Translations under genes and position numbers: made by a program
In this document: one piece after another, positions 46,119-56,707 of the stretch
Layout of the letters: every line of letters begins with the position of its first letter
How positions within the stretch are numbered: position 1 is the stretch's first letter
The notes under the pieces: generated by a model
Database searches by the model: none
The model's input: the letters and a program-made list of their open reading frames with translations, nothing else
Told to the model about the DNA's origin: nothing
Source: Sphingomonas bacterium
Lineage (GTDB): Bacteria > Pseudomonadota > Alphaproteobacteria > Sphingomonadales > Sphingomonadaceae
NCBI RefSeq assembly: GCF_903642285.1
Contig: NZ_CAHJWJ010000006.1
Coordinates: 62,001-126,000, forward strand
Length of the DNA: 64,000 bases
Direction: 5' to 3'

Positions 46119-47306
46119 ATGACCCCGGCCGCACGAACGGAAGCCGCGGTCGAGATCCTCGACCAAGTGATCGCCGCCGCCAGCGAAGGCGGGGCCGCCG
46201 CGGACACGCTCGTGTCGCGCTATTTCGGTACCCGGCGCTATGCCGGCGCGAAGGACCGCCGGGCGGTGCGCGATCTGGTCTATGCCGCGATCCGGCGCGC
46301 GGGCGAGCGGCCGACGGGCGGGCGGGCGGCAATGGTGGCGCTGGCGGACGACGACCCCGCGCTGGCGGCGACGTTCGACGGCAGCGTGCACGGCCCCGCA
46401 CCGATCGAGGCCGACGAACCGCGCGCGGTGGCGGGCTCGGCACCGGACTGGCTGGTGGAGACCCTAGTCGCCTCGGGCGTCTCGTCGGAGACGATGGCGG
46501 CGCTGGTCGGCCGCGCGCCGCTCGATCTGCGCGTCAATCGGCTGAAAGCGAGCCGCGAGGACGTGCTGGCGATGTTGCCCGAAGTCGAGGCGACCCCCTT
46601 CGCACCGGACGGCCTGCGGCTATGGCGCGGCGGCAATGTCGAGGCCATGCCCGTCTATCGCGACGGGCTGGTCGAGGTGCAGGACGAGGGTAGCCAGATC
46701 GTCGGCATGGCGCTGGGCGCGAAGCCGGGCGACCGCATCGTCGATCTGTGCGCGGGCGCGGGCGGCAAGACGCTGGCGCTGGCTGCGGCGATGGCGAACG
46801 AGGGCGTGTTGCTCGCCGCGGATGTCGACCGGGCGCGGCTTTCGCGGCTCAAACCACGATCGGTGCGCGCGGGGGTGACGATCGTCGAAACGCTGCTGCT
46901 CGATCCGAACCGCGAAGCCGAGGCGCTGGGCGACTGGGTCGGGACCGCGGACGGCGTGCTGGTCGATGCGCCGTGTTCGGGTACCGGCACCTGGCGGCGC
47001 AATCCGGAGGCGCGGTGGCGGCTGACGCCCGATCGGATCGACCGGCTGGCGATGACGCAGACCCGGCTGCTGGCGCTCGCCGCCACGCTGGTGCGGCCGG
47101 GCGGTACGCTCGCCTATATCGTCTGTTCGCTGCTGGATGCGGAAGGGGCGGAACAGGTCGACGCATTCCTCGCCGCGCATCCGCGCTGGATCGCCGAGCC
47201 GCCGGCGCTGCCCGCGGGTCGATCGCATGGCGCGGGCCGGCGGCTCGATCCGGCGCGCGACGGCACCGACGGCTTTTTTGTCGCGCGCCTGCGGGCACCG
47301 TGCTAG
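46119..47306 (+). CDS. RsmB/NOP-family RNA (cytosine-5) methyltransferase
   Basis: 395 aa. The N-terminal NusB-like domain ([12 protein letters not shown]...[21 protein letters not shown]) and the SAM-dependent methyltransferase core [19 protein letters not shown] are clear. Catalytic motifs are [19 protein letters not shown] and [11 protein letters not shown] with the two cysteines typical of m5C enzymes. It probably methylates 16S rRNA like RsmB; the exact target cannot be read from sequence. Confidence 0.93.
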   Translation: MTPAARTEAAVEILDQVIAAASEGGAAADTLVSRYFGTRRYAGAKDRRAVRDLVYAAIRRAGERPTGGRAAMVALADDDPALAATFDGSVHGPAPIEADEPRAVAGSAPDWLVETLVASGVSSETMAALVGRAPLDLRVNRLKASREDVLAMLPEVEATPFAPDGLRLWRGGNVEAMPVYRDGLVEVQDEGSQIVGMALGAKPGDRIVDLCAGAGGKTLALAAAMANEGVLLAADVDRARLSRLKPRSVRAGVTIVETLLLDPNREAEALGDWVGTADGVLVDAPCSGTGTWRRNPEARWRLTPDRIDRLAMTQTRLLALAATLVRPGGTLAYIVCSLLDAEGAEQVDAFLAAHPRWIAEPPALPAGRSHGAGRRLDPARDGTDGFFVARLRAPC

Positions 47307-47337
47307 CCGGTCCCTCGTGTTTCGTCCGGAGCCGATC

Positions 47338-47838
47338 ATGCGTTATTCCTCCGTTGCCCTCGCCGTCGCGCTGACGATCGTCTGCGTATCGACCTCGCTT
47401 CACGGGCAGCGTCCCGACGACCAGATCGACCAGCGTTCGCTGGCGCTGCTGGCACAGGGCAGGGCGGAACGGGCGGCCGGGAATGTCGATGCCGCGACCG
47501 ATACGCTGGAGACCGCGCTGGCCGTCGATCCGCGGAACCGCGCGGCCTTTGTCGAACTCGCGCAGATATCGCAGGGGCTCGGGCTGTCCGGCAAGGCGAT
47601 CCGGCTCTACCGCGAGGCGCTGCTGCTCGAACCCAATGACGTCGCCGCGCTCGAGGGGCAGGGCGAGGCGCTGGTCGCCAAGGGCGCGGTGACGCTGGCG
47701 CAGGCGAATCTCGCGAAGATCAGGACCTTGTGCAAGACGAACTGCACCCCCGCCACGACGCTGGCGGCGACGATCGCCAAGGGGCCGCCGGTCTCGACCG
47801 CGATGGCCGACAAGAAGCCGGCCGCTACGCCCGAATAG
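47338..47838 (+). CDS. secreted TPR-repeat protein
   Basis: 166 aa from the ATG at 47338. The signal peptide is [20 protein letters not shown] and cleavage is likely before GQRPDD. Two to three TPR-like units follow ([31 protein letters not shown] and [31 protein letters not shown]). A CKTNC pair lies near the end and may form a disulfide. The role is unknown; it may scaffold an envelope complex. Its 3' end overlaps the convergent rsmA by 14 nt. Confidence 0.82.
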   Translation: MRYSSVALAVALTIVCVSTSLHGQRPDDQIDQRSLALLAQGRAERAAGNVDAATDTLETALAVDPRNRAAFVELAQISQGLGLSGKAIRLYREALLLEPNDVAALEGQGEALVAKGAVTLAQANLAKIRTLCKTNCTPATTLAATIAKGPPVSTAMADKKPAATPE

Positions 47839-48652
47839 CGCGCGCGAGCGCGGTGAAGTCGGCGACCGACAGCGTCTCCGCCCGCCGCGTCGCGTCGATG
47901 CCGATCGCCTCCAGGGCGGCGAGCGCGCCGGGCACGGGTTTCAGGCTTTGCCGCAGCATCTTGCGCCGCTGCCCGAACGCCGCGCCGGTCAACCGTTCGA
48001 GATCGGCCAGCGCCACGCCGTCCGGCGCATCGGCGGGAACGATATGGACGACCGCGGACATGACCTTGGGCGGCGGGGTGAAGGCGGATCGGTGGACCGG
48101 CATCGCGATCCGCGCGGTCGATCGCCACTGCGCCAGCACCGCCAGCCGGCCATAGGCATCGCCATCGGTCGTCGCGACGATCCGGTCCGCGACCTCCTTC
48201 TGGAACATCAGCGTCAGCGACCGCCACCATGGCAGCCACGCCGCCGACAGCCAGCTCACCAGCAGCGCGGTGCCGATGTTATACGGCAGGTTCGAGACGA
48301 TATGCGGTGCCCGCGTGAACAGTCCGGGCGCATCGATCGACAGCGCATCGCCCTCGATGACGGTCAGCCGGCCGGGATACGCCGCCGCCAGCTCGGCGAG
48401 CGCGGGGATGCAACGCCGGTCGCGCTCGATCGCCGTCACCCGCGCTCCCGCCGCCAGCAGCGCGCGAGTCAATCCACCCGGACCCGGACCGACCTCCAGT
48501 ACCGGGACATCGCGCAGATCGCCCGGCACTGCCGCGATCCGCGCCAGCAATTGCCCGTCGAACAGGAAATTCTGGCCAAGCGCCTTGCTTGCGGCCAACC
48601 CGTGCCGCGCGATGACGTCACGCAGCGGCGGCAATAGCGGCGTGTCGCTCAC
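47825..48652 (-). CDS. rsmA: 16S rRNA (adenine1518/1519-N6) dimethyltransferase
   Basis: 275 aa. [10 protein letters not shown] and [14 protein letters not shown] (motif I) form the SAM site, and SNLPYNIG is the NLPY catalytic motif. It dimethylates two adenines in helix 45 of 16S rRNA. The ATG at 48652 overlaps the pdxA stop. The order lptD-surA-pdxA-rsmA matches that in E. coli. Confidence 0.97.
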   Translation of the reverse strand: MSDTPLLPPLRDVIARHGLAASKALGQNFLFDGQLLARIAAVPGDLRDVPVLEVGPGPGGLTRALLAAGARVTAIERDRRCIPALAELAAAYPGRLTVIEGDALSIDAPGLFTRAPHIVSNLPYNIGTALLVSWLSAAWLPWWRSLTLMFQKEVADRIVATTDGDAYGRLAVLAQWRSTARIAMPVHRSAFTPPPKVMSAVVHIVPADAPDGVALADLERLTGAAFGQRRKMLRQSLKPVPGALAALEAIGIDATRRAETLSVADFTALARAIRA

Positions 48653-49653
48653 GCCGCCGCGGCGTCGCGACTCCGGCGGTCCGCCGCTTCGCCCGCCATC
48701 GCGATCGCGGCGATCATCGCGCCCGGATTGGCCACGTCGCGACCCGCGATCCCGAACGCCGTGCCGTGGTCCGGCGAGGTGCGGACGATCGGCAGGCCGA
48801 GCGTGATGTTGACCCCGTCGTCGAAATACAGCGTCTTGATCGGAATCAGCGCCTGGTCATGGTAGCAACACAGAGCTACGTCATATTTGGCGCGTGCTCT
48901 CGGGTGGAACATGGTGTCCGCGGCGAACGGGCCGATCGCGTCGATACCCTCGTCGCGCAGGATCGCGATGGCCGGTTCGAGCAGGTCGATCTCCTCACGC
49001 CCGATCGCGCCCTGTTCGCCGGCGTGCGGATTGAACCCGGCAAAGGCGAGCCGTGGGCGTTCGACCCCGAAATTGCGATGAAGCCCGCGGGCGGTGGCGC
49101 GCGCTTTGGCGAGGATCAGATCGACATCGAGCAGCCCCGCCACCTCGGCAAGTGCGACGTGAGTCGTGATCGGTACCACGCGCAAGCCGGGCCCCGCGAG
49201 CATCATGACCGCATTCTCGCCAGCGATCCCGCAGCGTTCGGCGATGAATTCGGTCTGGCCGGGATGCGTGAATCCGATCGCATAGAGCTGCGCCTTCGCC
49301 ACCGGCCCGGTCACAAGCGCCCGCGCCGCGCCGGACCGGACAAGCCCCGTCGCCATTTCCAGCGCATGCAGCGCGCAGCGTGCGCCCTCGACATCGGGCG
49401 ACCCCGGGATGCCGTCGCTCCCTTCGTCGATCGACAGGATCGGCAACGCGTCGCAAAAAACGCGGGTCGCCTCCGCCATATCCGTCACCGACCGGGTCGG
49501 GCCGTCCCAGACCGCGGCGACCGCGCGGATATCACCGACTGCCACGAAGGGCGGCAGGGATCGTTCGCGCCGCGCCACCCAAGCCTTGGCGATGATCTCC
49601 GGCCCGATCCCGGCCGGGTCGCCCATCGATACGGCAAGCGGTGCGACATCCAT
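48649..49653 (-). CDS. pdxA: 4-hydroxythreonine-4-phosphate dehydrogenase
   Basis: 334 aa. It oxidises 4-phosphohydroxy-L-threonine in de novo pyridoxal phosphate synthesis. Blocks include [47 protein letters not shown] and [26 protein letters not shown]. Metal-ligand histidines lie in THPG, NPHAGE and YHDQ. The start is the ATG at 49653. Confidence 0.96.
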   Translation of the reverse strand: MDVAPLAVSMGDPAGIGPEIIAKAWVARRERSLPPFVAVGDIRAVAAVWDGPTRSVTDMAEATRVFCDALPILSIDEGSDGIPGSPDVEGARCALHALEMATGLVRSGAARALVTGPVAKAQLYAIGFTHPGQTEFIAERCGIAGENAVMMLAGPGLRVVPITTHVALAEVAGLLDVDLILAKARATARGLHRNFGVERPRLAFAGFNPHAGEQGAIGREEIDLLEPAIAILRDEGIDAIGPFAADTMFHPRARAKYDVALCCYHDQALIPIKTLYFDDGVNITLGLPIVRTSPDHGTAFGIAGRDVANPGAMIAAIAMAGEAADRRSRDAAAA

Positions 49654-49663
49654 GATGCGGTCC

Positions 49664-51070
49664 TCAGCGATAATCGATGATCGCGTCGCGGCGAAGATCG
49701 CGCAGTTTCTGTTGCGCACGCAGGTTGACGCGCTGCTGCTCCAATTGGTCCTGGACCTGATCGGCACGGGGCAGCGTCCCGGACTTCGGATCGTCGCGAC
49801 CGCACAGGACCAGCGCCCGGACGCCGTCCTGCGGCGATCCGAAGGGCGGGCTCGACTGGCCGACCTGCAGCTTCAACATGATTTCCTGCAACTGCGCCGG
49901 CAGATCGCGGATACGGACGGTGTCGTTGTCCACGACCTCCGCGCCGATCGCCGCCGCGACCTTCTCGACCGATCCGCAACCCTGCAGCGCTTGCGTGGCC
50001 CTGCCGAATGCGGCGGCGCGCGTGGTCGCCTCCGCTTGCGTCGTACCGGCGGGGAAACGCATCGTCAGCTGTTTCAGGCTAAGGCGCGCATCGCGCGGAT
50101 CCGCGGTCAGCACCTGGCGCTTGTCGGTCAGGTACAGCAACGAGAACCCGCCGGGCAGCTCGATCGGTCCGGCCACCTGGCCTACCTGCATGGTGCGAAG
50201 CGCGTCGGCGAGCGGATCGGGCAATTGCGCTGTCCGCACCCAGCCCAGGTCGCCGTTGACCGCCTTGGTCGTGGCCTCGGAATAGGTGCGCGCGAAATAC
50301 TCGAACGGTTGCTGGCCCTTCTGGACTTCCTGCACCAACTGACGGGCATTGGCGTAGACCTGCTGTCCGTTCGCGGGGGTCGCGCTGAGGAATATCTCCT
50401 TCACGTTATATTCTTCGGTGCCCTTCGCCTCTTGCAGGCGCGCCAGGATACCCTTCACTTCCTCGTCGCTCACGTTGGTGGTCGGCTCGATCTTGCGACG
50501 CAGATAGCGCTGCCATGCCAGCTCGGCCTCGATCTGGCGCGTGAGCGAGCGTTCGGACGATCCGGCTTCGCGCAGAAAGGTACGCATCGCCGCCGGCGTA
50601 CGCCCGAAATTCTTCGCGACCCGGTCGAAACTCTGCGCGATCTCTTCGGGCGTGATGGTGATGTCGCTGACCTTGGCTTCCTGGATCTGAAGCGTCTCGT
50701 CGATCAGCTGGCGCAGGATCTGGAGCTTCAGCTTGTCGCGATCCTCGGGCGACAGCGCCGTGCCGTTCGCCACCGCCAACAGCGCGACGCGCTGATCGAC
50801 ATCGGTCCCGGTAATGACGGTTTCGTTCACCACCGCGGTCGGCTTGCGGATATTGGGGTCGAGCTTGCCGAAGATCTGGAGGTTCGCGGGGATGTCGAGC
50901 CCGGTCGACGGTACGCTGTTGTCGGGCACGGTCTGCGCCATCGTACCGCCGGCCATCAGTGCCAGCATCACGGCGCCCATCGCCTTGCGGCCGACGGCGT
51001 CCGAACGGTAGAAATGCTTCACGATCGCTCCATACCCCATCGACGCGCCGGCACCGGCGACCCGTTTCAT
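49664..51070 (-). CDS. surA: periplasmic peptidyl-prolyl isomerase/chaperone SurA
   Basis: 468 aa from the ATG at 51070 (51040 is also possible). After a signal sequence (AVMLALMAGGTMAQT) comes the SurA N-terminal chaperone domain (VVNETVITGTDVDQRVALLA, LRQLIDETLQIQEA). A parvulin-like domain (YNVKEIFLSATPANG...FARTYSEATTKAVNGDLGWV) and a C-terminal region follow. It assists outer-membrane protein folding, including LptD encoded just upstream in the operon. Confidence 0.93.
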   Translation of the reverse strand: MKRVAGAGASMGYGAIVKHFYRSDAVGRKAMGAVMLALMAGGTMAQTVPDNSVPSTGLDIPANLQIFGKLDPNIRKPTAVVNETVITGTDVDQRVALLAVANGTALSPEDRDKLKLQILRQLIDETLQIQEAKVSDITITPEEIAQSFDRVAKNFGRTPAAMRTFLREAGSSERSLTRQIEAELAWQRYLRRKIEPTTNVSDEEVKGILARLQEAKGTEEYNVKEIFLSATPANGQQVYANARQLVQEVQKGQQPFEYFARTYSEATTKAVNGDLGWVRTAQLPDPLADALRTMQVGQVAGPIELPGGFSLLYLTDKRQVLTADPRDARLSLKQLTMRFPAGTTQAEATTRAAAFGRATQALQGCGSVEKVAAAIGAEVVDNDTVRIRDLPAQLQEIMLKLQVGQSSPPFGSPQDGVRALVLCGRDDPKSGTLPRADQVQDQLEQQRVNLRAQQKLRDLRRDAIIDYR

Positions 51071-51095
51071 TGCCGCGCGGCGGCTGAACCGGGGC

Positions 51096-53369
51096 TTAGC
51101 GACCGAGATTGGTGAAGGCCAGCGTCAACAGATATCCGTTGCCGGCGCGCGCATCGCCCGTTGTCTGGTAATCGCGCCGCCACGTAAAGCCCAGCCGCAG
51201 GCAATCATCCTCATATTGCACCCCCAGCCGGTGGCGGATCGGCTGGAATCCGTCGGCGGTGGACAGCGGATCCTCAACGCGGTTGGTCAGATCGACCACC
51301 GCGGACCCGAATGCGGACCAGAAGCGGGAAAATTGGACACGACCGCCGACGCGGACCTCCTCGTGATCCGCCAGATCCTCGTAGACGGGATCGATATTGC
51401 GGTTGAGCCGGAGATAGCCGAGCAGGATATAGGTCGACCGCGAACCGATGGTCGCGTCTACTTCGTTGCGCCGCAAAGCGAAATCTCCCTTGTCGATGCG
51501 GTACCGCGCGACGATCGAGACGAGATCGCGGTAGCGCAGTTCGCTTCGGCCGACGATGTCGGACAGGCGATCCGACAGGCCGGTGCCGGGGTAGAAGATC
51601 GATGGCCTGTCGTTCAAGCGGTAGCTCTGACCGATCACGGTGTCGAACGTCAGTCCTGGCAGATCGACGGCCCATTCCGCGCCATATGTCGCGCGGCTCG
51701 AATCCTCGAACCGGTCATACCCGGGGAAACGATTGAGCGAGAACAGGTTGCTGTCGTCCAGATCGATCGCGCGCGAATCCTCGTCTGGAACGGAACTGTT
51801 ATCGATGCTCGGCGCGGCGACGATCTGGAAACGGGGGGTGAAACGCTGCGTACCGCCAAGGAAATTGCCGACGAACGGCCATTTGATATCGACTGCCAGC
51901 GCACCGATCGCCCGGGTGTGGAACCCCGGCAATCCGCGATAGGCGAGCACGTCGGTCGCTGCGACATCGCCCGTATTGTACAGATCGCCGCGTGCAAACG
52001 CAGTGAACGTCACCTCCTGGCCCCAGCGCGTCAGCTTGCGCAGGTCCCATTCCACGCTGGCGAAGGCGCGCTGCGTATCCTGGCCTTCGCTGCGGGTCAG
52101 CGCGAGCGTGTTCAATTGCACCATGAAATGGCCGCCGATCAGGTCCTCGTCGATCCGGCGGCGATAGTCGATTTCGGGCAGTGCGACGGGTTGCTGGCCC
52201 TGGACGTCGTTCACGCGCAGCGTCTGCACCGCCCAGCCGGTGATCGAGAAATAGCTGTCGGCATCGATATGCTCGACGCTCACCGTGTTGCGAAGCACGT
52301 CGTCGCTCGAAATCTCGTAGCGGCGCAGGAAGGTCTGGTCCGAGGTGTAGCGGATCGACACGCCGACGCTCCAGTCGGGCGACAGTTGGAAGCGACCGAC
52401 CCCGTCGATATAGCCGCGAAGTGCCTGTTCGGTATCGGTGCTGGCGCCCGTCGTGGTAATATCGTCGCTGCGCCGGCTGGCGGTGACGTATCCGGTCATG
52501 CGATATGCGCCCATCTCGCCCAGTGACCGGTAATCGAGTTGCAGCATGGGCAGAACCGCGGTGAAGATATGCGGCGTGACCGTCAGCCCGTGATCGGGCC
52601 CGAACGAAAAATGATAAGGCGTGGCGATCTGCAGGCCGTTGACCGCCTCCAGCCGGATGTCGGGGCTCAGAAACCCGCGTTCGTTCCCGCCCCCGACCGG
52701 AGTGGAGAATACCGGTAGCGGCACCGTCGGCAAACCGAAGAGGTTCATCCGAGCGCCCGCGAAATAGATGCGCTGCCGGTCGGGGCGATACGTCACGCGC
52801 ACCGCCGTGATCTTCCAGGACGGCTCCTTCGGGCATCCCGCCGCGTTGGTCACCGCGCACGGCGTGTAGGCGGCGTCGCGCAAATTCACCGTGCCGTCCT
52901 CGGCGCGAGTCCCGGTTCGCGCCGCGATCCGTCCGCCGCGTTCCAGTACCAGGAGCATGTTGTCGACCATGCCGTCCTTCAAGGAATCGGTCAGGTTGAT
53001 CGAATCGCCATAGGCGACATCGCCTTGCGGGTTGGTGACCGCGACATTGCCGGTCGCCACGACCTTGCCGGTCTTGCGATTCCAGACGACCTTGTCGGCC
53101 CGCAGCCTGTTGCCGGTGCGGTACATCCGTACGTCGCCCGTCGCGGTGACGGCTTCGGTGTTGGTATCATATTCCAACGCATTGGCGCTGAACTGCACCT
53201 GATCGTCGGGCACGGGCGGGGCGGTATCCGACGGCGGCGTTCCCGCTGCGGGTTGCGTCTGTGGCGGCGGTGGGGCGACCGCGCGCGACTGCAGGTCCTG
53301 CGCACCGGCGGGCATGGCGGCGAGAGCGAGTGCCGACGCACAGCCTGCCAACAGATCGAAACGCAACAC
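51096..53369 (-). CDS. lptD: LPS-assembly protein LptD
   Basis: 757 aa from the GTG at 53369 (VLRFDLLAGC...MPAGAQD signal peptide); a start at 53462 is also open. An N-terminal OstA-like beta-jellyroll (FSANALEYDTNTEAVTATGD, YRTGNRLRADKVVWNRKTGKV) receives lipopolysaccharide or glycolipid. It is followed by a large barrel domain ending in TLAFTNLGR. Sphingomonads often replace LPS with glycosphingolipids, so the cargo may differ. It is the first gene of lptD-surA-pdxA-rsmA and divergent from pepA. Confidence 0.93.
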   Translation of the reverse strand: MLRFDLLAGCASALALAAMPAGAQDLQSRAVAPPPPQTQPAAGTPPSDTAPPVPDDQVQFSANALEYDTNTEAVTATGDVRMYRTGNRLRADKVVWNRKTGKVVATGNVAVTNPQGDVAYGDSINLTDSLKDGMVDNMLLVLERGGRIAARTGTRAEDGTVNLRDAAYTPCAVTNAAGCPKEPSWKITAVRVTYRPDRQRIYFAGARMNLFGLPTVPLPVFSTPVGGGNERGFLSPDIRLEAVNGLQIATPYHFSFGPDHGLTVTPHIFTAVLPMLQLDYRSLGEMGAYRMTGYVTASRRSDDITTTGASTDTEQALRGYIDGVGRFQLSPDWSVGVSIRYTSDQTFLRRYEISSDDVLRNTVSVEHIDADSYFSITGWAVQTLRVNDVQGQQPVALPEIDYRRRIDEDLIGGHFMVQLNTLALTRSEGQDTQRAFASVEWDLRKLTRWGQEVTFTAFARGDLYNTGDVAATDVLAYRGLPGFHTRAIGALAVDIKWPFVGNFLGGTQRFTPRFQIVAAPSIDNSSVPDEDSRAIDLDDSNLFSLNRFPGYDRFEDSSRATYGAEWAVDLPGLTFDTVIGQSYRLNDRPSIFYPGTGLSDRLSDIVGRSELRYRDLVSIVARYRIDKGDFALRRNEVDATIGSRSTYILLGYLRLNRNIDPVYEDLADHEEVRVGGRVQFSRFWSAFGSAVVDLTNRVEDPLSTADGFQPIRHRLGVQYEDDCLRLGFTWRRDYQTTGDARAGNGYLLTLAFTNLGR

Positions 53370-53546
53370 GATCCTGAACCAACCCCCTGCGGTAACACGC
53401 AAGCCGTCCCGAACGGCCACGCACCACGATCCGCCTATCGCACCCGATCGACCGCGCTGCAATCGTCCGCGCTTTACCCTGCGCGGCGAACCGGCCTACA
53501 GCCTCGATATGCCCTCCCCCCGAGGAACTTACCGAAAGCATTTGCA

Positions 53547-55028
53547 ATGAAGATCGAATTCGTTTCCGGCGTCGCCGCCGATCCTGCCATCCTGGTCCTG
53601 CCGGTCGCCAAGGACGGACTGACGCATGTTCGCTGGCCCGAAACCCTGCCTGCCGCGCAATCGATCGCGCGAAGTGCGGCCGCGGCGACGCGGTTCGCTG
53701 GCGAGGCAGGGGCCGTGGTGGACCTGTTCGTCGATGCCGGCGGCGGCGGCGTGCGCCACCTCGTTCTGCTCGGCCTGGGTGCCGGGGCCGAGACCGATTG
53801 GGAAAAGGCGGGCGGCGCGCTGACCGCCAAGCTGCTGACGTCGGGCGCGACGACCGCCACGGTCGACCTTGCCGCTATTCCCGACGCACCCTCCGCAAAG
53901 GCAGCGGCGCGCTTTGCGGGGGCGGTCGCGCAGCGCGCCTGGCGCTACGACATCTATCGCACCAAGCTGCCCGAAAAGGCGAAGCCGACGCTCGCCGAGG
54001 TGCTGATCGCGGGGACTCCGGCGGATACCGATGCCGCCTGGGGTCGGACGGACGCGGTCACGAAGGGCATGGACCTGACCCGCTGGCTGGTCGCGACGCC
54101 GGCCAATATCCTGTATCCGGAAAGCTTCGTGGAAAAGGTCACGAAGGATATCGAAGGCCTCGGCCTTGAGATCATCGTGATCGACGAGCCGCAGATGGTC
54201 GAATTCGGCATGGGCGCGATGCTCGGCGTCAGCCAGGGATCGCGGCGCGAGGCGCGCATCCTCGCCCTGAAGTGGAACGGCGCAGGCGAGGGCGATCCCG
54301 CCGTAGCGCTGGTCGGCAAGGGCGTGACCTTCGACACCGGCGGCATCTCGATCAAGCCGGCCGCGGGCATGGAGGACATGAAATGGGACATGGGCGGCGC
54401 GGGCGCGGTCGCCGGTGCCATGAAGGCGATCGCGCTTCGCCAGGCCAAGGCGAACGTCATCGGCGTCATGGGCCTGGTAGAGAACATGCCCGACGGCAAT
54501 GCGCAGCGTCCGGGCGATGTCGTCACCTCGATGTCGGGGCAGACGATCGAGGTTATCAACACCGACGCCGAAGGGCGGCTGGTGCTGTGCGACTGCATCA
54601 CCTGGGTGCAGCGGACCTATCGGCCCGGGACGATCGTCGATCTGGCGACGCTGACGGGCGCGATGATCGTCGCGCTCGGCAGCGAACATGGCGGCGTCTT
54701 CGCGAACGACGATACGCTGGCCGACCAGTTGCTTGCGGCGGGCCGGGCGACCGGCGACCTGCTGTGGCGCTTCCCGCTGGCGGACGCGTACAACAAGCTG
54801 ATCGACAGCCCGATCGCCGACATGAAGAACGTCGGCCCGCGCGGTGCCGGATCGATCACCGCGGCGCAGTTCATCCAGCGCTTCGTCGATGACGGCGTGA
54901 AATGGGCGCATCTCGATATCGCCGGCATGGTCTGGTCCGACAAGGCGGGCGCGACCTACGACAAGGGCGCGACGGGGTATGGTGTCCGGTTGCTCGACCG
55001 GTTCGTGGCGGATAATTTCGAGGGGTGA
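53547..55028 (+). CDS. pepA: leucyl aminopeptidase (M17)
   Basis: 493 aa. A divergent N-terminal domain precedes the M17 catalytic domain. VGKGVTFDTGGISIKPAAGMEDMKWDMGGA holds the metal lysine and aspartates, and NTDAEGRLVL carries the remaining ligands. It is a cytoplasmic two-metal hexameric aminopeptidase. The ATG is at 53547; the long upstream open frame is antisense to lptD. The stop is 10 bp from holC. Confidence 0.95.
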   Translation: MKIEFVSGVAADPAILVLPVAKDGLTHVRWPETLPAAQSIARSAAAATRFAGEAGAVVDLFVDAGGGGVRHLVLLGLGAGAETDWEKAGGALTAKLLTSGATTATVDLAAIPDAPSAKAAARFAGAVAQRAWRYDIYRTKLPEKAKPTLAEVLIAGTPADTDAAWGRTDAVTKGMDLTRWLVATPANILYPESFVEKVTKDIEGLGLEIIVIDEPQMVEFGMGAMLGVSQGSRREARILALKWNGAGEGDPAVALVGKGVTFDTGGISIKPAAGMEDMKWDMGGAGAVAGAMKAIALRQAKANVIGVMGLVENMPDGNAQRPGDVVTSMSGQTIEVINTDAEGRLVLCDCITWVQRTYRPGTIVDLATLTGAMIVALGSEHGGVFANDDTLADQLLAAGRATGDLLWRFPLADAYNKLIDSPIADMKNVGPRGAGSITAAQFIQRFVDDGVKWAHLDIAGMVWSDKAGATYDKGATGYGVRLLDRFVADNFEG

Positions 55029-55038
55029 GGATGGCTGG

Positions 55039-55479
55039 ATGCAGGTCGATTTCTATCACCTGACCGCCGCCCCGCTCGACCGCGTCCTGCCGCAGATCGC
55101 GGAAAAGGTGCTGGCGAGCGGCGCGCGGCTGTTGGTCGTCGCGGACGATGCCGCGCAGCGCGCCGCGCTCGATCGACTGTTCTGGACCTACGCCCCCGAA
55201 AGCTTCCTGCCGCACGGTCAGGCCGGGGGCGACGGCGATGCCGACCAGCCGGTGCTGATCGCCGCCGCGCCCGAACCGGCCAACGGTGCGCGCACCGTCG
55301 CGATCGTCGATGGCCGCTGGCGCAACGAAGCGCTGGCGTTCGACCGCGCCTTCCACCTGTTCGACGATGAGGCGATCCGCGAGGCGCGGCTGGCCTGGAA
55401 GACGCTATCCGACCGCGAAGGCGTCGAGCGCCGCTATTGGAAACAGACCGATACCGGGCGTTGGGAACAGGCGGCTTAG
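55039..55479 (+). CDS. holC: DNA polymerase III chi subunit
   Basis: 146 aa, HolC family. [20 protein letters not shown] and [30 protein letters not shown] are the typical N-terminal blocks, ending with [12 protein letters not shown]. Chi links the clamp loader to SSB. The pepA-holC order is common in proteobacteria. The start is the ATG at 55039. Confidence 0.92.
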   Translation: MQVDFYHLTAAPLDRVLPQIAEKVLASGARLLVVADDAAQRAALDRLFWTYAPESFLPHGQAGGDGDADQPVLIAAAPEPANGARTVAIVDGRWRNEALAFDRAFHLFDDEAIREARLAWKTLSDREGVERRYWKQTDTGRWEQAA

Positions 55480-55555
55480 TTGCATTCGGCCCGTGTCGGC
55501 CCTAGGGCGACGCGACTTCCCCAAGCCCGATCAACCACAGGAGACCGTGACCGTC

Positions 55556-55978
55556 ATGGCCGCGAACCGTACTTTCTCGATCATCAAGCCCGATGCCACG
55601 CGCCGCAACCTGACCGGTGCCGTCACCAAGATGCTGGAGGATGCCGGACTGCGCATCGTCGCGTCGAAGCGCATCCACATGACGCGCGATCAGGCCGAGG
55701 GCTTCTACGCCGTCCACAAGGAGCGGCCATTCTTCGACGACCTGGTCGCGTTCATGATCTCAGGCCCCGTGGTCGTGCAAGTGCTGGAGGGCGAAAACGC
55801 CATGCAGCGCAACCGCGACATCATGGGCGCAACCAATCCTGCGAACGCCGAACCCGGCACGATCCGCAAGGAGATCGCCGAGTCGATCGAGGCGAATTCG
55901 GTGCATGGTTCTGATTCCGACGAAAACGCCGAAATCGAGATCGCATATTTCTTCAAGCCGGAAGAGATCGTCGGCTGA
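55556..55978 (+). CDS. ndk: nucleoside diphosphate kinase
   Basis: 140 aa. The phosphohistidine is H117 in [12 protein letters not shown], and the N-terminal block [14 protein letters not shown] is standard. It equilibrates NTP pools. A GTG at 55547 lies nearer the AGGAGA at 55538-55543, but the family start matches the ATG at 55556. Confidence 0.97.
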   Translation: MAANRTFSIIKPDATRRNLTGAVTKMLEDAGLRIVASKRIHMTRDQAEGFYAVHKERPFFDDLVAFMISGPVVVQVLEGENAMQRNRDIMGATNPANAEPGTIRKEIAESIEANSVHGSDSDENAEIEIAYFFKPEEIVG

Positions 55979-56011
55979 TCCCAGCCGCTCCGTCACGCCG
56001 TCCGACCGTCT

Positions 56012-56097
56012 CCGTCACCCCGGCCTCGTGCCGGGGTCCAGCGCCAAGCGCGGTGTCGTTCGTGGCCCTGGATGCCGGGACGAGCCCGGCATGACGG
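56012..56097. repeat. palindromic repeat forming the 3' end of a CDS
   Basis: CCGTCACCCCGGCCTCGTGC at 56012 (arm continuing CGGGGTCCAG) is mirrored by CTGGATGCCGGGACGAGCCC...ATGACGG ending at 56097. It lies 34 bp beyond ndk and overlaps the last 28 codons of the membrane-protein gene on the minus strand, supplying its stop. Confidence 0.85.
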
Positions 56098-56707
56098 ACA
56101 CGAGGGTGTCGCTATTTCGGGCGAGCTTCCACAGCGCATCGAGCGCCGCCTGCGAGCCCCCCGCCGCGCGCGACCGGAACCCGGTGATCGTCAGCGCCCG
56201 ACCGCGCAGGAACCGGCCGCGGGTCCGCCAGACGATGTCGTAGATACCGGTCTTCGCGCGCTGCGCATCGCCGTCGCCGTAGGTATAGCTGATCAGGATC
56301 GGCAACCGCCCGACCTGGTCGCCACCCTTGCCGGCAATGGCGTCGAGCAACGGCCGCTCGAACCAGTCACGATCGATCGTCTGATCCACCGTATCCTTCG
56401 CGCCGATCGCAAGCGGGGTCGGGAAGGCGACGCGCACATCGCGCAGTTCGTGACGCTCGTCGCGCAGCAGCGCGATCGAATCGCCGCCGTGCGATACCAG
56501 CCCGCGAAGCTCGAAACGGCCCTTTTCCTGTGCCGTCGCCGCTTCAGCCTGCGTCCGCGCGTGATCGTCCGTGCGGTGATCGGACCACGTCGTATAGAGC
56601 GACAGCGCGCCGATCAGGACGCCGACGACGGCGACCACTTCGGCCAAGGATACCCAGCGGCGGCGCGTCCGTGCGGCCTCGGCGCGTTCGGCGGACGTGT
56701 CGGTCAT
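56015..56707 (-). CDS. single-pass membrane protein of unknown function
   Basis: 230 aa from the ATG at 56707. A charged cytoplasmic start (MTDTSAERAEAARTRRRW) leads to one membrane helix at about 18-40 (SLAEVVAVVGVLIGALSLYT) and an extracytoplasmic beta-rich domain (RFELRGLVSHGGDSIALL). The last 28 residues (SVMPGSSRHPGPRTTPRLAL...) come from a palindromic repeat, so the native end was probably near LWKLARNS. The ATG overlaps the YjbR-like stop. Confidence 0.75.
   Translation of the reverse strand: MTDTSAERAEAARTRRRWVSLAEVVAVVGVLIGALSLYTTWSDHRTDDHARTQAEAATAQEKGRFELRGLVSHGGDSIALLRDERHELRDVRVAFPTPLAIGAKDTVDQTIDRDWFERPLLDAIAGKGGDQVGRLPILISYTYGDGDAQRAKTGIYDIVWRTRGRFLRGRALTITGFRSRAAGGSQAALDALWKLARNSDTLVSVMPGSSRHPGPRTTPRLALDPGTRPG

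Noticed and set aside
45682-46122. 146-aa open frame after guaB
   Set aside because: It consists mostly of palindromic repeat sequence and has no ribosome-binding site or family resemblance.
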